Assembly: GCF_003967195.1 (NCBI RefSeq)
Contig: NZ_AP018725.1
Span: 682,001 to 746,000, forward strand
DNA length: 64,000 nucleotides
Reading direction: 5' to 3'
From: Sulfuriflexus mobilis
Lineage (GTDB): Bacteria > Pseudomonadota > Gammaproteobacteria > AKS1
In this document: piece after piece, positions 40,515-48,474 of the stretch
Layout: each line of letters opens with the position of its first letter
Position numbering within the stretch: position 1 is the stretch's first letter
Notes under the pieces: generated by a model
Told to the model about the DNA's origin: nothing
The model's input: only the letters and a program-made list of their open reading frames with translations
The model's database searches: none
Made by a program: the position numbers and the translations under genes

Positions 40515-40543
40515 TTGTCGCCCCCCGCGGCCGGCCGTATACT
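40515..40543 (+). promoter_or_regulatory. Putative sigma-70 promoter of glnB
   Basis: TTGTCG (40515-40520) and TATACT (40538-40543) are separated by exactly 17 bases. They start five bases after the nadE stop and lie 32 bases before the glnB ATG. The two hexamers match four and five of six consensus positions. Confidence 0.55.
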
Positions 40544-40562
40544 CGTATAAAATCAAACATAA

Positions 40563-40913
<351 letters not shown>

Positions 40914-40932
40914 AAACCGAGTTGGGAGTAAT

Positions 40933-41132
40933 AAACACAAAGCTCGCAAAGACGCAGAGTTCGCGAAGAAAGGCTAGAAGTAGTTCGTAGGTCTCGTAGG
41001 TCGGATTAGCGCGAATGCGCGTAATCCGACGCCCATATCAGTCATGAGCACTAAGCCACTCTATCAAGAGTAATATGATTTCTTACCCGTTATCTTTGCG
41101 CACTTTGCGTCTTTGCGGCCTCTGCGTTACCA
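40933..41132. repeat. Octamer-built inverted repeat, copy 2, with REP-like hairpin inside
   Basis: The left arm (40935-40970) runs through octamers of the form nnCGCAAA/nnCGCAGA. The right arm (about 41092-41130) is its imperfect reverse complement (TCTTTGCGC...CTCTGCGTTACC). The arms are about 120 bases apart and enclose a separate palindrome at 41000-41030. The whole 274-base gap between glnB and bamD shows no gene. Confidence 0.75.
41000..41030. repeat. REP-like palindrome (GTCGGATTA ... TAATCCGAC)
   Basis: GTCGGATTA (41000-41008) is exactly complementary to TAATCCGAC (41022-41030). Four further GC pairs follow after a one-base bulge, with an AATG loop. Palindromes beginning TAGGTCGGATTA are common dispersed elements between genes in many Proteobacteria. 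It could act as a bidirectional terminator for the convergent glnB and bamD. Confidence 0.7.
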
Positions 41133-41187
41133 AGTGAACTACACAAATACTCGGCCGGTAAACGCTTTAGATCTCAAAACCATCAGT

Positions 41188-41973
41188 TTACTTTCCCGGT
41201 ACCGGCATGGCCTCAATCACGGCCAACTCAGGGTGCTCCGGGTAATTCAGTTTCAACACACGTAGCGCGCCATCAGACAGGTCCTGCAGGCCCATGAGCT
41301 TGTAGGCACGGGCCATGATCGAAAGGGCCTTGGGGATGGCCGTAGTCTTCTGATAGTTTTCCACCACGTACTTGGCACGGTTGGCCGCGGCGATATAGGC
41401 ATCGCGGAGCATGTAGTAGTTGGCGACGTGGATCTCATACTCGGCCAGGTTGTTGCGCAGGAACAGCATGCGCTGGCGGGCATCGGCACTGTACTTGCTG
41501 TTCGGGTATTTGCGCACGAGGATCGAAAAGTCATCAAACGAGGCGCGCGCCGCACCCGGGTCACGCTGGGTCGGGTCCTGCGGGATGTATTTCGAGATCA
41601 GGTCCTTGCCGGCATTGAAGTTTACCAGCCCCTTCAGGTAGTAAAGGTAGTCGACGTGCGGGTGGCGCGGGTGCAGTTTGATGAAACGATCCGCGGCGGC
41701 GAGTGCCGAGGCCGGTTCGTCATACTTATAATAGGCATAGGCGATCTCGACCTGTGCCTGCTGGGCATATTTGCCGAACGGGAAACGTGCCTCGAGCAAT
41801 TCGTAGTATCTAATAGCTTCCTCGAAGTCGCCTTCCGACAGCGATTTTTTCGCCTCGGAATAGAATTTACTCGCCGACCAGTTTTCAGTTTGGTCGATCT
41901 GATCCGGGATAAGCGAGCAGCCCGAAGTGGCCCCAAGCAGGGCGAGAAGTAAAAGTAGGCCGGTAATGCGCAT
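41188..41973 (-). CDS. bamD: Outer-membrane assembly lipoprotein BamD
   Basis: Essential lipoprotein of the BAM complex that inserts beta-barrel proteins. From ATG 41973 (261 aa) there is a signal peptide with a cysteine at about position 19 (LGATSGC, a slightly atypical lipobox with threonine at -3), followed by TPR repeats: SASKFYSEAKKSLSEGDFEEA, YAQQAQVEIAYAYYK and PNSKYSADARQRM. The frame is open 23 codons upstream without resemblance. It is divergent from rluD with 73 bases between starts, as in E. coli. Confidence 0.95.
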   Translation of the reverse strand: MRITGLLLLLALLGATSGCSLIPDQIDQTENWSASKFYSEAKKSLSEGDFEEAIRYYELLEARFPFGKYAQQAQVEIAYAYYKYDEPASALAAADRFIKLHPRHPHVDYLYYLKGLVNFNAGKDLISKYIPQDPTQRDPGAARASFDDFSILVRKYPNSKYSADARQRMLFLRNNLAEYEIHVANYYMLRDAYIAAANRAKYVVENYQKTTAIPKALSIMARAYKLMGLQDLSDGALRVLKLNYPEHPELAVIEAMPVPGK

Positions 41974-42046
41974 AGTGTTGGTTAATCCTGTGTAAAATAC
42001 AGCGAACAGGCGTATTGTGCGCCATTTGGCTGAACAAGACAAAACG

Positions 42047-43015
42047 ATGAGTGATTCCCAGACCCTGCAACTCGAGATCCCGCCACATCTGGCCGGGCAA
42101 CGCCTGGACCAGGCGCTGGCCGAATTGTTACCGGATTACTCGCGCGCGCGACTGCAGGGCTGGATCAAGGCCGGCAAGGTGCAAATAGACGGTCAGGACT
42201 GTCGGCCCCGCGACAAACTCCGCGGCGGCGAGCAGGTGGTCGTGGATGCCGAGCACGAGGTACAGGTGACCTGGCAGGCCGAGGCCATTCCGCTGGATAT
42301 TGTCTATGAGGATGAATCGGTCATTGTCATTAACAAGCCGGCAGGTATGGTCGTGCACCCGGGGGTGGGCAATTACTCCGGCACGCTCGTCAACGCCTTG
42401 CTGCACCACGATGCGAGCCTTGAGGAGGTGCCGCGTGGCGGGATCATCCACCGCCTGGATAAAGACACCAGCGGCCTGCTGGTGGTGGCGCGGACCCTGG
42501 CGGCCCATCATTCATTGATTAAACAGTTGCAGGCGAGGACGGTAAAACGCGAGTACGAGGCCGTGGTCACCGGCGTCATGACCGCCGGTGGCACGGTCGA
42601 CGCACCGATGGGGCGTCACGCCGTGCACCGTACCCGCATGGCTGTCGTCGCCCATGGGGGCAAGGAGGCGGTCACGCACTACCGTGTGCTGCAACGCTTC
42701 CGCGCCCACACACATATCCGCGTCCGCCTGGAAACCGGACGCACCCACCAGATCCGCGTGCACATGGCGCATATCCGCTATCCGCTCATCGGTGACGCGG
42801 TCTATGGTGGTCGCCTGCGCCTGCCCCCGCAGAGCAGCGAGGCCTTCATCGAGGCCCTGCGGGGTTTTCACCGCCAGGCCCTGCACGCCGCGCAACTGGG
42901 TTTTGAGCATCCGCAAACAGGCGAGCCGGTCGAGTGGGCCATACCGCTGCCGACCGACATGCAAGGCCTTCTCGAGGTGCTGGCTGAGGACCTCGCCGAA
43001 CATGCCGATGACTGA
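42047..43015 (+). CDS. rluD: 23S rRNA pseudouridine(1911/1915/1917) synthase RluD
   Basis: A 322-aa RluA-family synthase. The N-terminal S4 domain (GQRLDQALAELLPDYSRARLQGWI) precedes the catalytic domain with HRLDKDTSGL (catalytic Asp at about 138), KREYEAVVTG and TGRTHQIRVHM. It modifies helix 69 of 23S rRNA. The start is at ATG 42047; ten upstream in-frame codons are not conserved. The 3' end overlaps pgeF. Confidence 0.96.
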   Translation: MSDSQTLQLEIPPHLAGQRLDQALAELLPDYSRARLQGWIKAGKVQIDGQDCRPRDKLRGGEQVVVDAEHEVQVTWQAEAIPLDIVYEDESVIVINKPAGMVVHPGVGNYSGTLVNALLHHDASLEEVPRGGIIHRLDKDTSGLLVVARTLAAHHSLIKQLQARTVKREYEAVVTGVMTAGGTVDAPMGRHAVHRTRMAVVAHGGKEAVTHYRVLQRFRAHTHIRVRLETGRTHQIRVHMAHIRYPLIGDAVYGGRLRLPPQSSEAFIEALRGFHRQALHAAQLGFEHPQTGEPVEWAIPLPTDMQGLLEVLAEDLAEHADD

Positions 43016-43757
43016 GGCGAAGTTTATCTTTCCGGACTGGCCGGCCCCGGCCTGTGTCCATGCCGCCTCGACCACGCGCCGGGGCGGCGCCAGCACCGCC
43101 CCCTATGACAGTTTCAACCTCGCGACCCACGTGGGGGATACGCTGCAGCACGTGCAACAAAATCGCCAGCAGTTGCGTGAGGCCCTGCAACTGCCTGACG
43201 AACCGGCCTGGCTGGAGCAGGTGCACGGCGTCGAGGTGGTCGAGGCCGGTGGATCGATCCCAGGCGTGGCTGATGCCAGTATCAGCACGGAACGTGGCAA
43301 TGTCTGCGCCGTCATGACCGCCGACTGCCTGCCGGTATTGATGTGTGATCGACAGGGCCGTGGCGTGGCCGCGGCCCATGCCGGTTGGCGCGGCCTGGCC
43401 GGGGGAGTGATCGAGGCCACGGCTGAGCGGCTTTGCCGTAGGTTGGCCTGTGATGCCGATGCCTTGCTGGTCTGGCTGGGGCCGGCAATCGGCCCACAGG
43501 CCTTTGAGGTCGGTGACGAGGTGCGTGATGCCTTCATGCGGATTGATACCAGCGCCGGGCAGGCCTTTATCGCCCACCGCCCGGGCCACTGGCTGGCCGA
43601 TATCTATTTGCTGGCCCGCCAGGCCCTGCAACGTCAGGGTATCGAGGCCGTGTATGGCGGTGGGCGCTGTACCTACAGTGAGGCGGAGGACTTTTTCTCG
43701 TTTCGCCGCAATCCGCGCACCGGTCGTATGGCCAGTCTGATTTGGTTGTCTGAATGA
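43002..43757 (+). CDS. pgeF: Peptidoglycan editing factor PgeF (YfiH family)
   Basis: About 251 aa, YfiH/laccase-domain family. YfiH removes mis-incorporated L-Ser from peptidoglycan precursors in E. coli, and homologues act on purine nucleosides. The zinc ligands lie in LEQVHG, CAVMTADCLPVLMC and AAAHAGWRGLAGG, with GPAIGPQAFEVGDEV and GRCTY toward the end. ATG 43002 is favoured because GAGGA lies 11 bases upstream; ATG 43008 is the alternative. The frame extends far upstream inside rluD without resemblance. The rluD-pgeF pair, with clpB further on, matches E. coli order. Confidence 0.92.
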   Translation: MPMTEAKFIFPDWPAPACVHAASTTRRGGASTAPYDSFNLATHVGDTLQHVQQNRQQLREALQLPDEPAWLEQVHGVEVVEAGGSIPGVADASISTERGNVCAVMTADCLPVLMCDRQGRGVAAAHAGWRGLAGGVIEATAERLCRRLACDADALLVWLGPAIGPQAFEVGDEVRDAFMRIDTSAGQAFIAHRPGHWLADIYLLARQALQRQGIEAVYGGGRCTYSEAEDFFSFRRNPRTGRMASLIWLSE

Positions 43758-43841
43758 GCCGGTTGGCCGATTACGCCCATAGGCCCGCTTCGGTGATTCG
43801 GGTATGATGCGCGCAAGTTTCCCGAGGCATACGAAAACCCC

Positions 43842-44642
43842 ATGAGTTTACTGACCTGGATCATCCTCTTCTGTCTTGTCGGCGGCCTGCTTAGTGTGCT
43901 GGCCGCAGCGCTGTTTTTGCTCATCCCCGGCAAGCAGCGGCAACGCCTGCTACCGCACATGGTCAGCTACGCCATCGGCGCCCTGCTCGGTGCGGCCTTC
44001 CTCGCCTTGCTGCCGCATGCCGTCGAATACCCCGGGGTGGGTGATGTGCACAAGGTGACCTTTACCGTGCTCATCGGGCTACTCGGCTTCTTCCTGCTGG
44101 AAAAGATGGTGCTGTGGCGTCATTGCCATGCCCAGGATTGTGAGGTACATGGCGAGGAGCACGGGCATAGCCACAGCCTTAATCAGGGTGAGGATACCGC
44201 GCGTGGCATGATGATCCTGATCGGCGATGGCATGCACAACCTTGTCGACGGGGTGTTGATCGCCGCGGCCTTTCTCACGGATTTTCACCTCGGTGTCGTC
44301 ACCAGTATCGCCGTGGCCACACACGAGATCCCGCAGGAGCTGGGTGATTTCTCCATTCTGCTGCACAGTGGTTACAGCCGTATGAAGGCCCTTATCTTTA
44401 ACGTCCTCGCCAGTCTGACGACGGTGATCGGTGGTGTTGCGGCCTACTATAGCCTGCAGTATACGCAAGGTGCGGTGCCCTATGTGCTGGCCGTGGCGGC
44501 GGCCAGCTTTATCTATATCGCCGTTGCCGACCTTATCCCCGGGTTGCACCGTCGTACCGAGGCCCGTGTGACCCTGCAACAGATCGTCCTGATCTCCCTC
44601 GGTGTGATAACTATTTATATGGCGCACTCAACCCTGCATTGA
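43842..44642 (+). CDS. ZIP-family divalent metal transporter
   Basis: A 266-aa protein with about seven to eight membrane segments. A histidine-rich loop between helices III and IV (HCHAQDCEVHGEEHGHSHS) and the ZIP signature motifs HNLVDGVLIAAAF and HEIPQELGDFSIL supply the metal-binding residues. Uptake of zinc or a related metal into the cytoplasm is likely, but selectivity cannot be read from the sequence. It appears to be transcribed alone, 84 bases after pgeF. Confidence 0.9.
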   Translation: MSLLTWIILFCLVGGLLSVLAAALFLLIPGKQRQRLLPHMVSYAIGALLGAAFLALLPHAVEYPGVGDVHKVTFTVLIGLLGFFLLEKMVLWRHCHAQDCEVHGEEHGHSHSLNQGEDTARGMMILIGDGMHNLVDGVLIAAAFLTDFHLGVVTSIAVATHEIPQELGDFSILLHSGYSRMKALIFNVLASLTTVIGGVAAYYSLQYTQGAVPYVLAVAAASFIYIAVADLIPGLHRRTEARVTLQQIVLISLGVITIYMAHSTLH

Positions 44643-44727
44643 GGCAAGTTTGCTGAAATAGCGTTGTCAGGCGGCATTGTGCATAATAAGTAACGACCGC
44701 TAATAATTATAATTCAGGGAGTTCACA

Positions 44728-45075
44728 ATGAACGATACTGTCTCTAGCCCTTCAGCAGGCACTGCAAAAATTATTTACATCCTGTATCTGGTGAATGTCG
44801 TCGTGCCTTTTACTGGGCTTGTCGGCGTCATCATGGCATACCTGCATCAACAAGATGCCGATGCGGTGCTGAAAACCCATTATCGTTTTCAGATACGGAC
44901 TTTCTGGATTGGGCTGCTATATACCTTTATTGGTGCGTTACTGCTATTTATCCTGATTGGTTATCTCGTCTTGTTGTTTTATGTGGTTTGGTTGATCGTT
45001 CGCTGTATCAAGGGTATGCAGGCACTGGATAAAGGTGAGGCGCATCCGAAACCGGCCAGCTGGATGTTTGGTTAA
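44728..45075 (+). CDS. DUF4870-like small membrane protein
   Basis: A 115-aa protein with three to four hydrophobic segments (about 13-40, 57-80 and 78-95) and motifs of the Tic20-like DUF4870 group (HYRFQIRTFWIGLLY, VVWLIVRCIKGMQALDKGE). Function is unknown. It has a clear CAGGGAG ribosome site. It does not overlap either neighbour. Confidence 0.8.
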   Translation: MNDTVSSPSAGTAKIIYILYLVNVVVPFTGLVGVIMAYLHQQDADAVLKTHYRFQIRTFWIGLLYTFIGALLLFILIGYLVLLFYVVWLIVRCIKGMQALDKGEAHPKPASWMFG

Positions 45076-45118
45076 GTTCACCCGCCTCGACTCGTCTTCA
45101 TTGCCCTGAAGCCAGCAC

Positions 45119-45967
45119 ATGTCAGCCGGCCCCAGTTATCTCTCTCGTCTGTTTATCACGCTGGCTTCTCTGCCACTATTCAAGTCACGCCTCTGGCGCT
45201 GGTGGTATAACTTGCTGGCACGCCATGACAAGGCAGCTGAATTATTGTTCATGAATTACGGTTATGCCGAGGAACAGGATGGGGGTTTTGTCCTGCAACC
45301 GGCTGACATGCCATATCGTTACTCGATCCAGTTATACCGTCATGTGCTTGAGGGTGTTGAGGTTGAGGGAAAGGATGTGGCCGAGGTGGGCAGTGGTCGT
45401 GGCGGCGGCGCCTCCTGGCTGGCGCGTTACCTGAAACCGCATCATGTCACGGCTATTGATTTATCCCCCGAGGCGATCGCGTTTTGCAATGCACATTATC
45501 ATTTACAGCAGTTGTCTTTCCGGCAAGGCAGTGCCGATGCGCTGCCGCTACCAGCAGGTAGCCAGGATGTCATACTCAATGTCGAGTCTTCGCACTGTTA
45601 TCCTGACATGGCCGCGTTTATTGCCGAGGTGCGGCGTGTCTTGAGGCCGGGGGGTGTCTTGGCCTTTTGTGACCTGCGTGCGGTAACGGAAAGTGATGCC
45701 CTGATAAGGCTATTTCGGGGCAGTGGCCTGGTACTGGAGGTCAACCGTGATATCAGTGCCTATGTTTTGCGCGCACTGGAGAGGATGAGTGATGAACGCA
45801 AGCAGGCGATATCGCAGCGTGTGCCGTCCTGGCTGCATGCGGCGCTGGAGGATTTTGTGGCCCTGAAGGGGACGGTGTTATATGAAGGCCTGCGTAGCGG
45901 TGACATCGTTTATATGAGTTGCCTGTTGCGCAAGCCGGGCCAAAAACCCGAACGACAAGAGGAATAA
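45119..45967 (+). CDS. Class I SAM-dependent methyltransferase
   Basis: A 282-aa protein with the Rossmann SAM motif VAEVGSGRGGGASWLARYL (motif I), VTAIDLSPEAI (motif II) and RRVLRPGGVLAFCDLR (post III). An N-terminal extension of about 80 residues precedes it. It resembles small-molecule and phthiotriol-type methyltransferases, but the substrate is not identifiable. Another methyltransferase gene follows after three bases, so the two are probably co-expressed. Confidence 0.82.
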   Translation: MSAGPSYLSRLFITLASLPLFKSRLWRWWYNLLARHDKAAELLFMNYGYAEEQDGGFVLQPADMPYRYSIQLYRHVLEGVEVEGKDVAEVGSGRGGGASWLARYLKPHHVTAIDLSPEAIAFCNAHYHLQQLSFRQGSADALPLPAGSQDVILNVESSHCYPDMAAFIAEVRRVLRPGGVLAFCDLRAVTESDALIRLFRGSGLVLEVNRDISAYVLRALERMSDERKQAISQRVPSWLHAALEDFVALKGTVLYEGLRSGDIVYMSCLLRKPGQKPERQEE

Positions 45968-45970
45968 ACC

Positions 45971-46564
45971 ATGATCGACTGGAATGAACGTTTTGCGGAA
46001 CCCGGTCATGCCTATGGCACTGCGCCGAATGATTTTTTACGCGAGTGGTCGGCACGCGTGCCGACTGGCAGGGTCTTGTGTCTTGCCGAGGGGCAGGGTC
46101 GCAACGCGGTGTATATGGCGCAGCAAGGTTATGAGGTTACCGCTGTGGATGCCTCGTCGGTCGGTCTGGCCAAGGCGCGCGAACTGGCAAGGCAACAGGG
46201 GGTGAGTATTGAAACCTGCCATGTGGACCTGGATGACTTTGTTATTGAGGCCGATCACTGGCAGGGTATTGTCTCGGTGTTTTGTCATGTGCCGGCGGCG
46301 CTTCGCCGTCGCCTGCATGCCGCTGTGGTGGCCGGCCTGGCACCGGGCGGCATGCTGATCCTCGAGGCCTATACGCCTGCGCAGATCGCCCTGAATACCG
46401 GTGGGCCGCGTGACCCCGCCTTGTGCATGCAAGCGGATGAGTTGCGTGAAGAACTGGATGGCCTGCGAATACTTCATGCGCTTGAAACAGAACGTGAACT
46501 TGTTGAAGGCAAATACCATCATGGTATCGGCGCAGTAGTACAGTTCGTGGCAGTAAAGGAGTAG
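45971..46564 (+). CDS. Class I SAM-dependent methyltransferase (TehB-like)
   Basis: A 197-aa protein beginning DWNERFAEPGHAYGTAPNDFL, with SAM motif VLCLAEGQGRNAVYMAQQGYEVTA and later LAPGGMLILEAYTPAQ. This arrangement is typical of the TehB/thiopurine-like methyltransferases common in gammaproteobacteria. The true substrate is unknown, and tellurite resistance should not be assumed. It lies three bases after the preceding methyltransferase gene. Confidence 0.82.
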   Translation: MIDWNERFAEPGHAYGTAPNDFLREWSARVPTGRVLCLAEGQGRNAVYMAQQGYEVTAVDASSVGLAKARELARQQGVSIETCHVDLDDFVIEADHWQGIVSVFCHVPAALRRRLHAAVVAGLAPGGMLILEAYTPAQIALNTGGPRDPALCMQADELREELDGLRILHALETERELVEGKYHHGIGAVVQFVAVKE

Positions 46565-46635
46565 TTTCTAATTTGATTTTGTTGGTGACTGCGGCCACCA
46601 TGTAAACCACACAGAATAGTGCAGGAGAAACACCC

Positions 46636-47157
46636 ATGAGCCACTGGTATATGCTGACCCTGGTCGGGGAAGACCGCCCCGGCATTGTCGCCAAACTCAC
46701 GCATGCCCTGTTTGAAGGCGGCTGCAACCTCGGTGAGGCCTCAATGATGCGCCTCGGTGGTAACTTCACCATCATGCTCATGGTTCGCTTTGATGGTCGT
46801 GTCAAGCAACTCACCGAACTGGTTAACCCGGTCGCCGAATCGCTGGGTCTGCACCTGCATGTGGATGCGATCAAAGGTGGCCTGCATAAGCACCTTGCGC
46901 CGGATGTACGTATTACGGTTTATGGGGCGGACCGTCCCGGCATTGTCTCCGAGGTTACCGGTGCCCTGGCCGAGGCCGGTCTGCATATTCTCGACCTGGA
47001 GTCTGATGTCGCCGGCAGTGAAGACGCCCCCATTTACATCATGCATATCGAAGGCCATGCCGCAGAAGGCGTAGACAGTCTGCGTGCCGCGCTCGATGTG
47101 GTGAAGACACGCGGTGTCGAGGCCAAGCTTTCTGAAATCGATACCCTGATCGGTTAA
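46636..47157 (+). CDS. GcvR-like protein with two ACT domains
   Basis: A 173-aa protein made of two ACT domains. Each half contains a DRPGIV motif (VGEDRPGIVAKLTHALFEG and GADRPGIVSEVTGALAEAG). In E. coli GcvR binds glycine and restrains GcvA at the glycine cleavage operon; no gcv gene lies in this window, so the target is unknown. A GGAG ribosome site precedes the ATG. A peptide deformylase gene follows after 12 bases. Confidence 0.85.
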   Translation: MSHWYMLTLVGEDRPGIVAKLTHALFEGGCNLGEASMMRLGGNFTIMLMVRFDGRVKQLTELVNPVAESLGLHLHVDAIKGGLHKHLAPDVRITVYGADRPGIVSEVTGALAEAGLHILDLESDVAGSEDAPIYIMHIEGHAAEGVDSLRAALDVVKTRGVEAKLSEIDTLIG

Positions 47158-47169
47158 TGGCAGGTTGGC

Positions 47170-47673
47170 ATGGCGATCCTCGATATCCTTGTCTATCCCG
47201 AACAGGCCCTGAAGCAGGTCAGCGAAGCGGTGACAGACTTCGATGACGACTTGCGTCAGTTCGTTGCCGACCTGGATGAGACACGCCTGCAGGCGCCGGG
47301 CTGTGTCGGTATCGCCGCCCCCCAGGTGGGGCGTTTCCAGCGCGTGGCGATCGTCGATGTCTCCGCTAACCCGAAACACAAAAGCAATGGCCTGATCCTC
47401 CTGATCAATCCGGAGATTGTCGCCTGGGAAGGGTTTGTGAAAGGCCGTGAGGGCTGTCTGTCGGTACCCGACTATACAGGTAATGTCATGCGTGCCGAGA
47501 AGATCACGCTGGAGACACAAGACCCGGAGGGCAATACCCGGCAATACCAGTGCGAGGGTTTCGAGGCACGTGCCGTGCAACACGAGATCGATCACCTCGA
47601 TGGTTTATTATTTCTGGACCGGCTGGTCAGCCGTCGTAAGGACCTCTTCCCGCGCAAGGTCTATAAAAAATAA
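47170..47673 (+). CDS. def: Peptide deformylase (paralogue)
   Basis: Metalloprotease removing the formyl group from nascent N-terminal Met, 167 aa. Metal ligands are intact: C96 in EGCLS and H138/H142 in HEIDH, with catalytic E139. Motif I reads C-V-G-I-A-A-P-Q rather than G-x-G-x-A-A-x-Q: the first glycine is replaced by C45. The usual housekeeping def lies next to fmt, which is absent here, so this is likely a second copy. It is co-oriented with the ACT-domain and acyltransferase genes. Confidence 0.92.
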   Translation: MAILDILVYPEQALKQVSEAVTDFDDDLRQFVADLDETRLQAPGCVGIAAPQVGRFQRVAIVDVSANPKHKSNGLILLINPEIVAWEGFVKGREGCLSVPDYTGNVMRAEKITLETQDPEGNTRQYQCEGFEARAVQHEIDHLDGLLFLDRLVSRRKDLFPRKVYKK

Positions 47674-47693
47674 GTGCCCATGGATGGTGACGA

Positions 47694-48398
47694 ATGAATG
47701 GCTATGCACAAGTTCTTCTGATTCTCATTCTGATTGTTCTTATCATTCTCATTGGCTTGTTCATCCTCGGTGAATCGGCCAACGAGGTCGATTGGGGGCA
47801 CCCGTGGCTGAACCGCATAGATGGGCTGAATCGTATCCTCTGTCGTCGTTTTCATCACCTGCAGCATAATGACATCGCCTTGCCGGAAACGGGTGGGGCC
47901 TTGCTGGTGTGTAATCACGTCTCGGGGCTTGACCCGCTATTGATGATCGCGGCCTGCAGGCGGCCACTGCGTTTTTTGATCGCGCGTGAAGAGTATGAAC
48001 GCCCTGGCCTGCACTGGTTATTAAAAGAGGTGGGTTGTATCCCGGTCGATCGCAAGGGCCGCCCGGAGCAGGCCCTACGCGAGGCGCTGCGTGTGCTGCA
48101 ACAGGGCGAGGTGGTGGCCCTGTTTCCGCACGGTCATATCCATCTGGATAGCGATCCACCACGACGTCTAAAGGGCGGGGTGATCTGGCTGGCGCAGCAG
48201 ACCGGCGCACCGATTATCCCCCTGCGCCTTGACGGGGTCAGCGGGGAAGGGCGGACCGTCTCAGCGGTGTTTATGCCCAGCCGTGCCCGTCTGCAAGGTT
48301 TTGGACCACTGGATTGTGCCGGCGAAGACGGCCAGGCTTGTCTGCAGGAGATCGCTGCCTATTTAGAAGGAAAAGGTATAGAAGGCGGGGCAAAATAG
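47694..48398 (+). CDS. PlsC-like 1-acyl-glycerol-3-phosphate acyltransferase
   Basis: A 234-aa protein. An N-terminal membrane segment (about 5-24) is followed by the PlsC domain with the catalytic HX4D motif (NHVSGLDPLL) and IPVDRKGRPEQALREAL. The usual FPEGT motif is altered to FPHGHIHLD. It probably acylates lysophosphatidate or another lysolipid. It ends just before the clpB heat-shock promoter. Confidence 0.85.
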   Translation: MNGYAQVLLILILIVLIILIGLFILGESANEVDWGHPWLNRIDGLNRILCRRFHHLQHNDIALPETGGALLVCNHVSGLDPLLMIAACRRPLRFLIAREEYERPGLHWLLKEVGCIPVDRKGRPEQALREALRVLQQGEVVALFPHGHIHLDSDPPRRLKGGVIWLAQQTGAPIIPLRLDGVSGEGRTVSAVFMPSRARLQGFGPLDCAGEDGQACLQEIAAYLEGKGIEGGAK

Positions 48399-48407
48399 CC
48401 GGTGGGA

Positions 48408-48435
48408 CTTGAAATTATGTATAACTGCCCCACTT
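48408..48435 (+). promoter_or_regulatory. Sigma-32 heat-shock promoter of clpB
   Basis: CTTGAAA (48408-48414) and CCCCACTT (48428-48435) separated by 13 bases closely match the RpoH consensus CTTGAAA-N11-15-CCCCATnT. They lie 40 bases before the clpB ATG, just after the preceding stop codon. Confidence 0.88.
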
Positions 48436-48474
48436 TGAGAGTAGATTAACACTTCATGGCGGAGAGATGTTCTG

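Noticed and set aside
42588-43001. 5' extension of the pgeF frame
   Set aside because: Lies inside rluD; the residues do not resemble PgeF.
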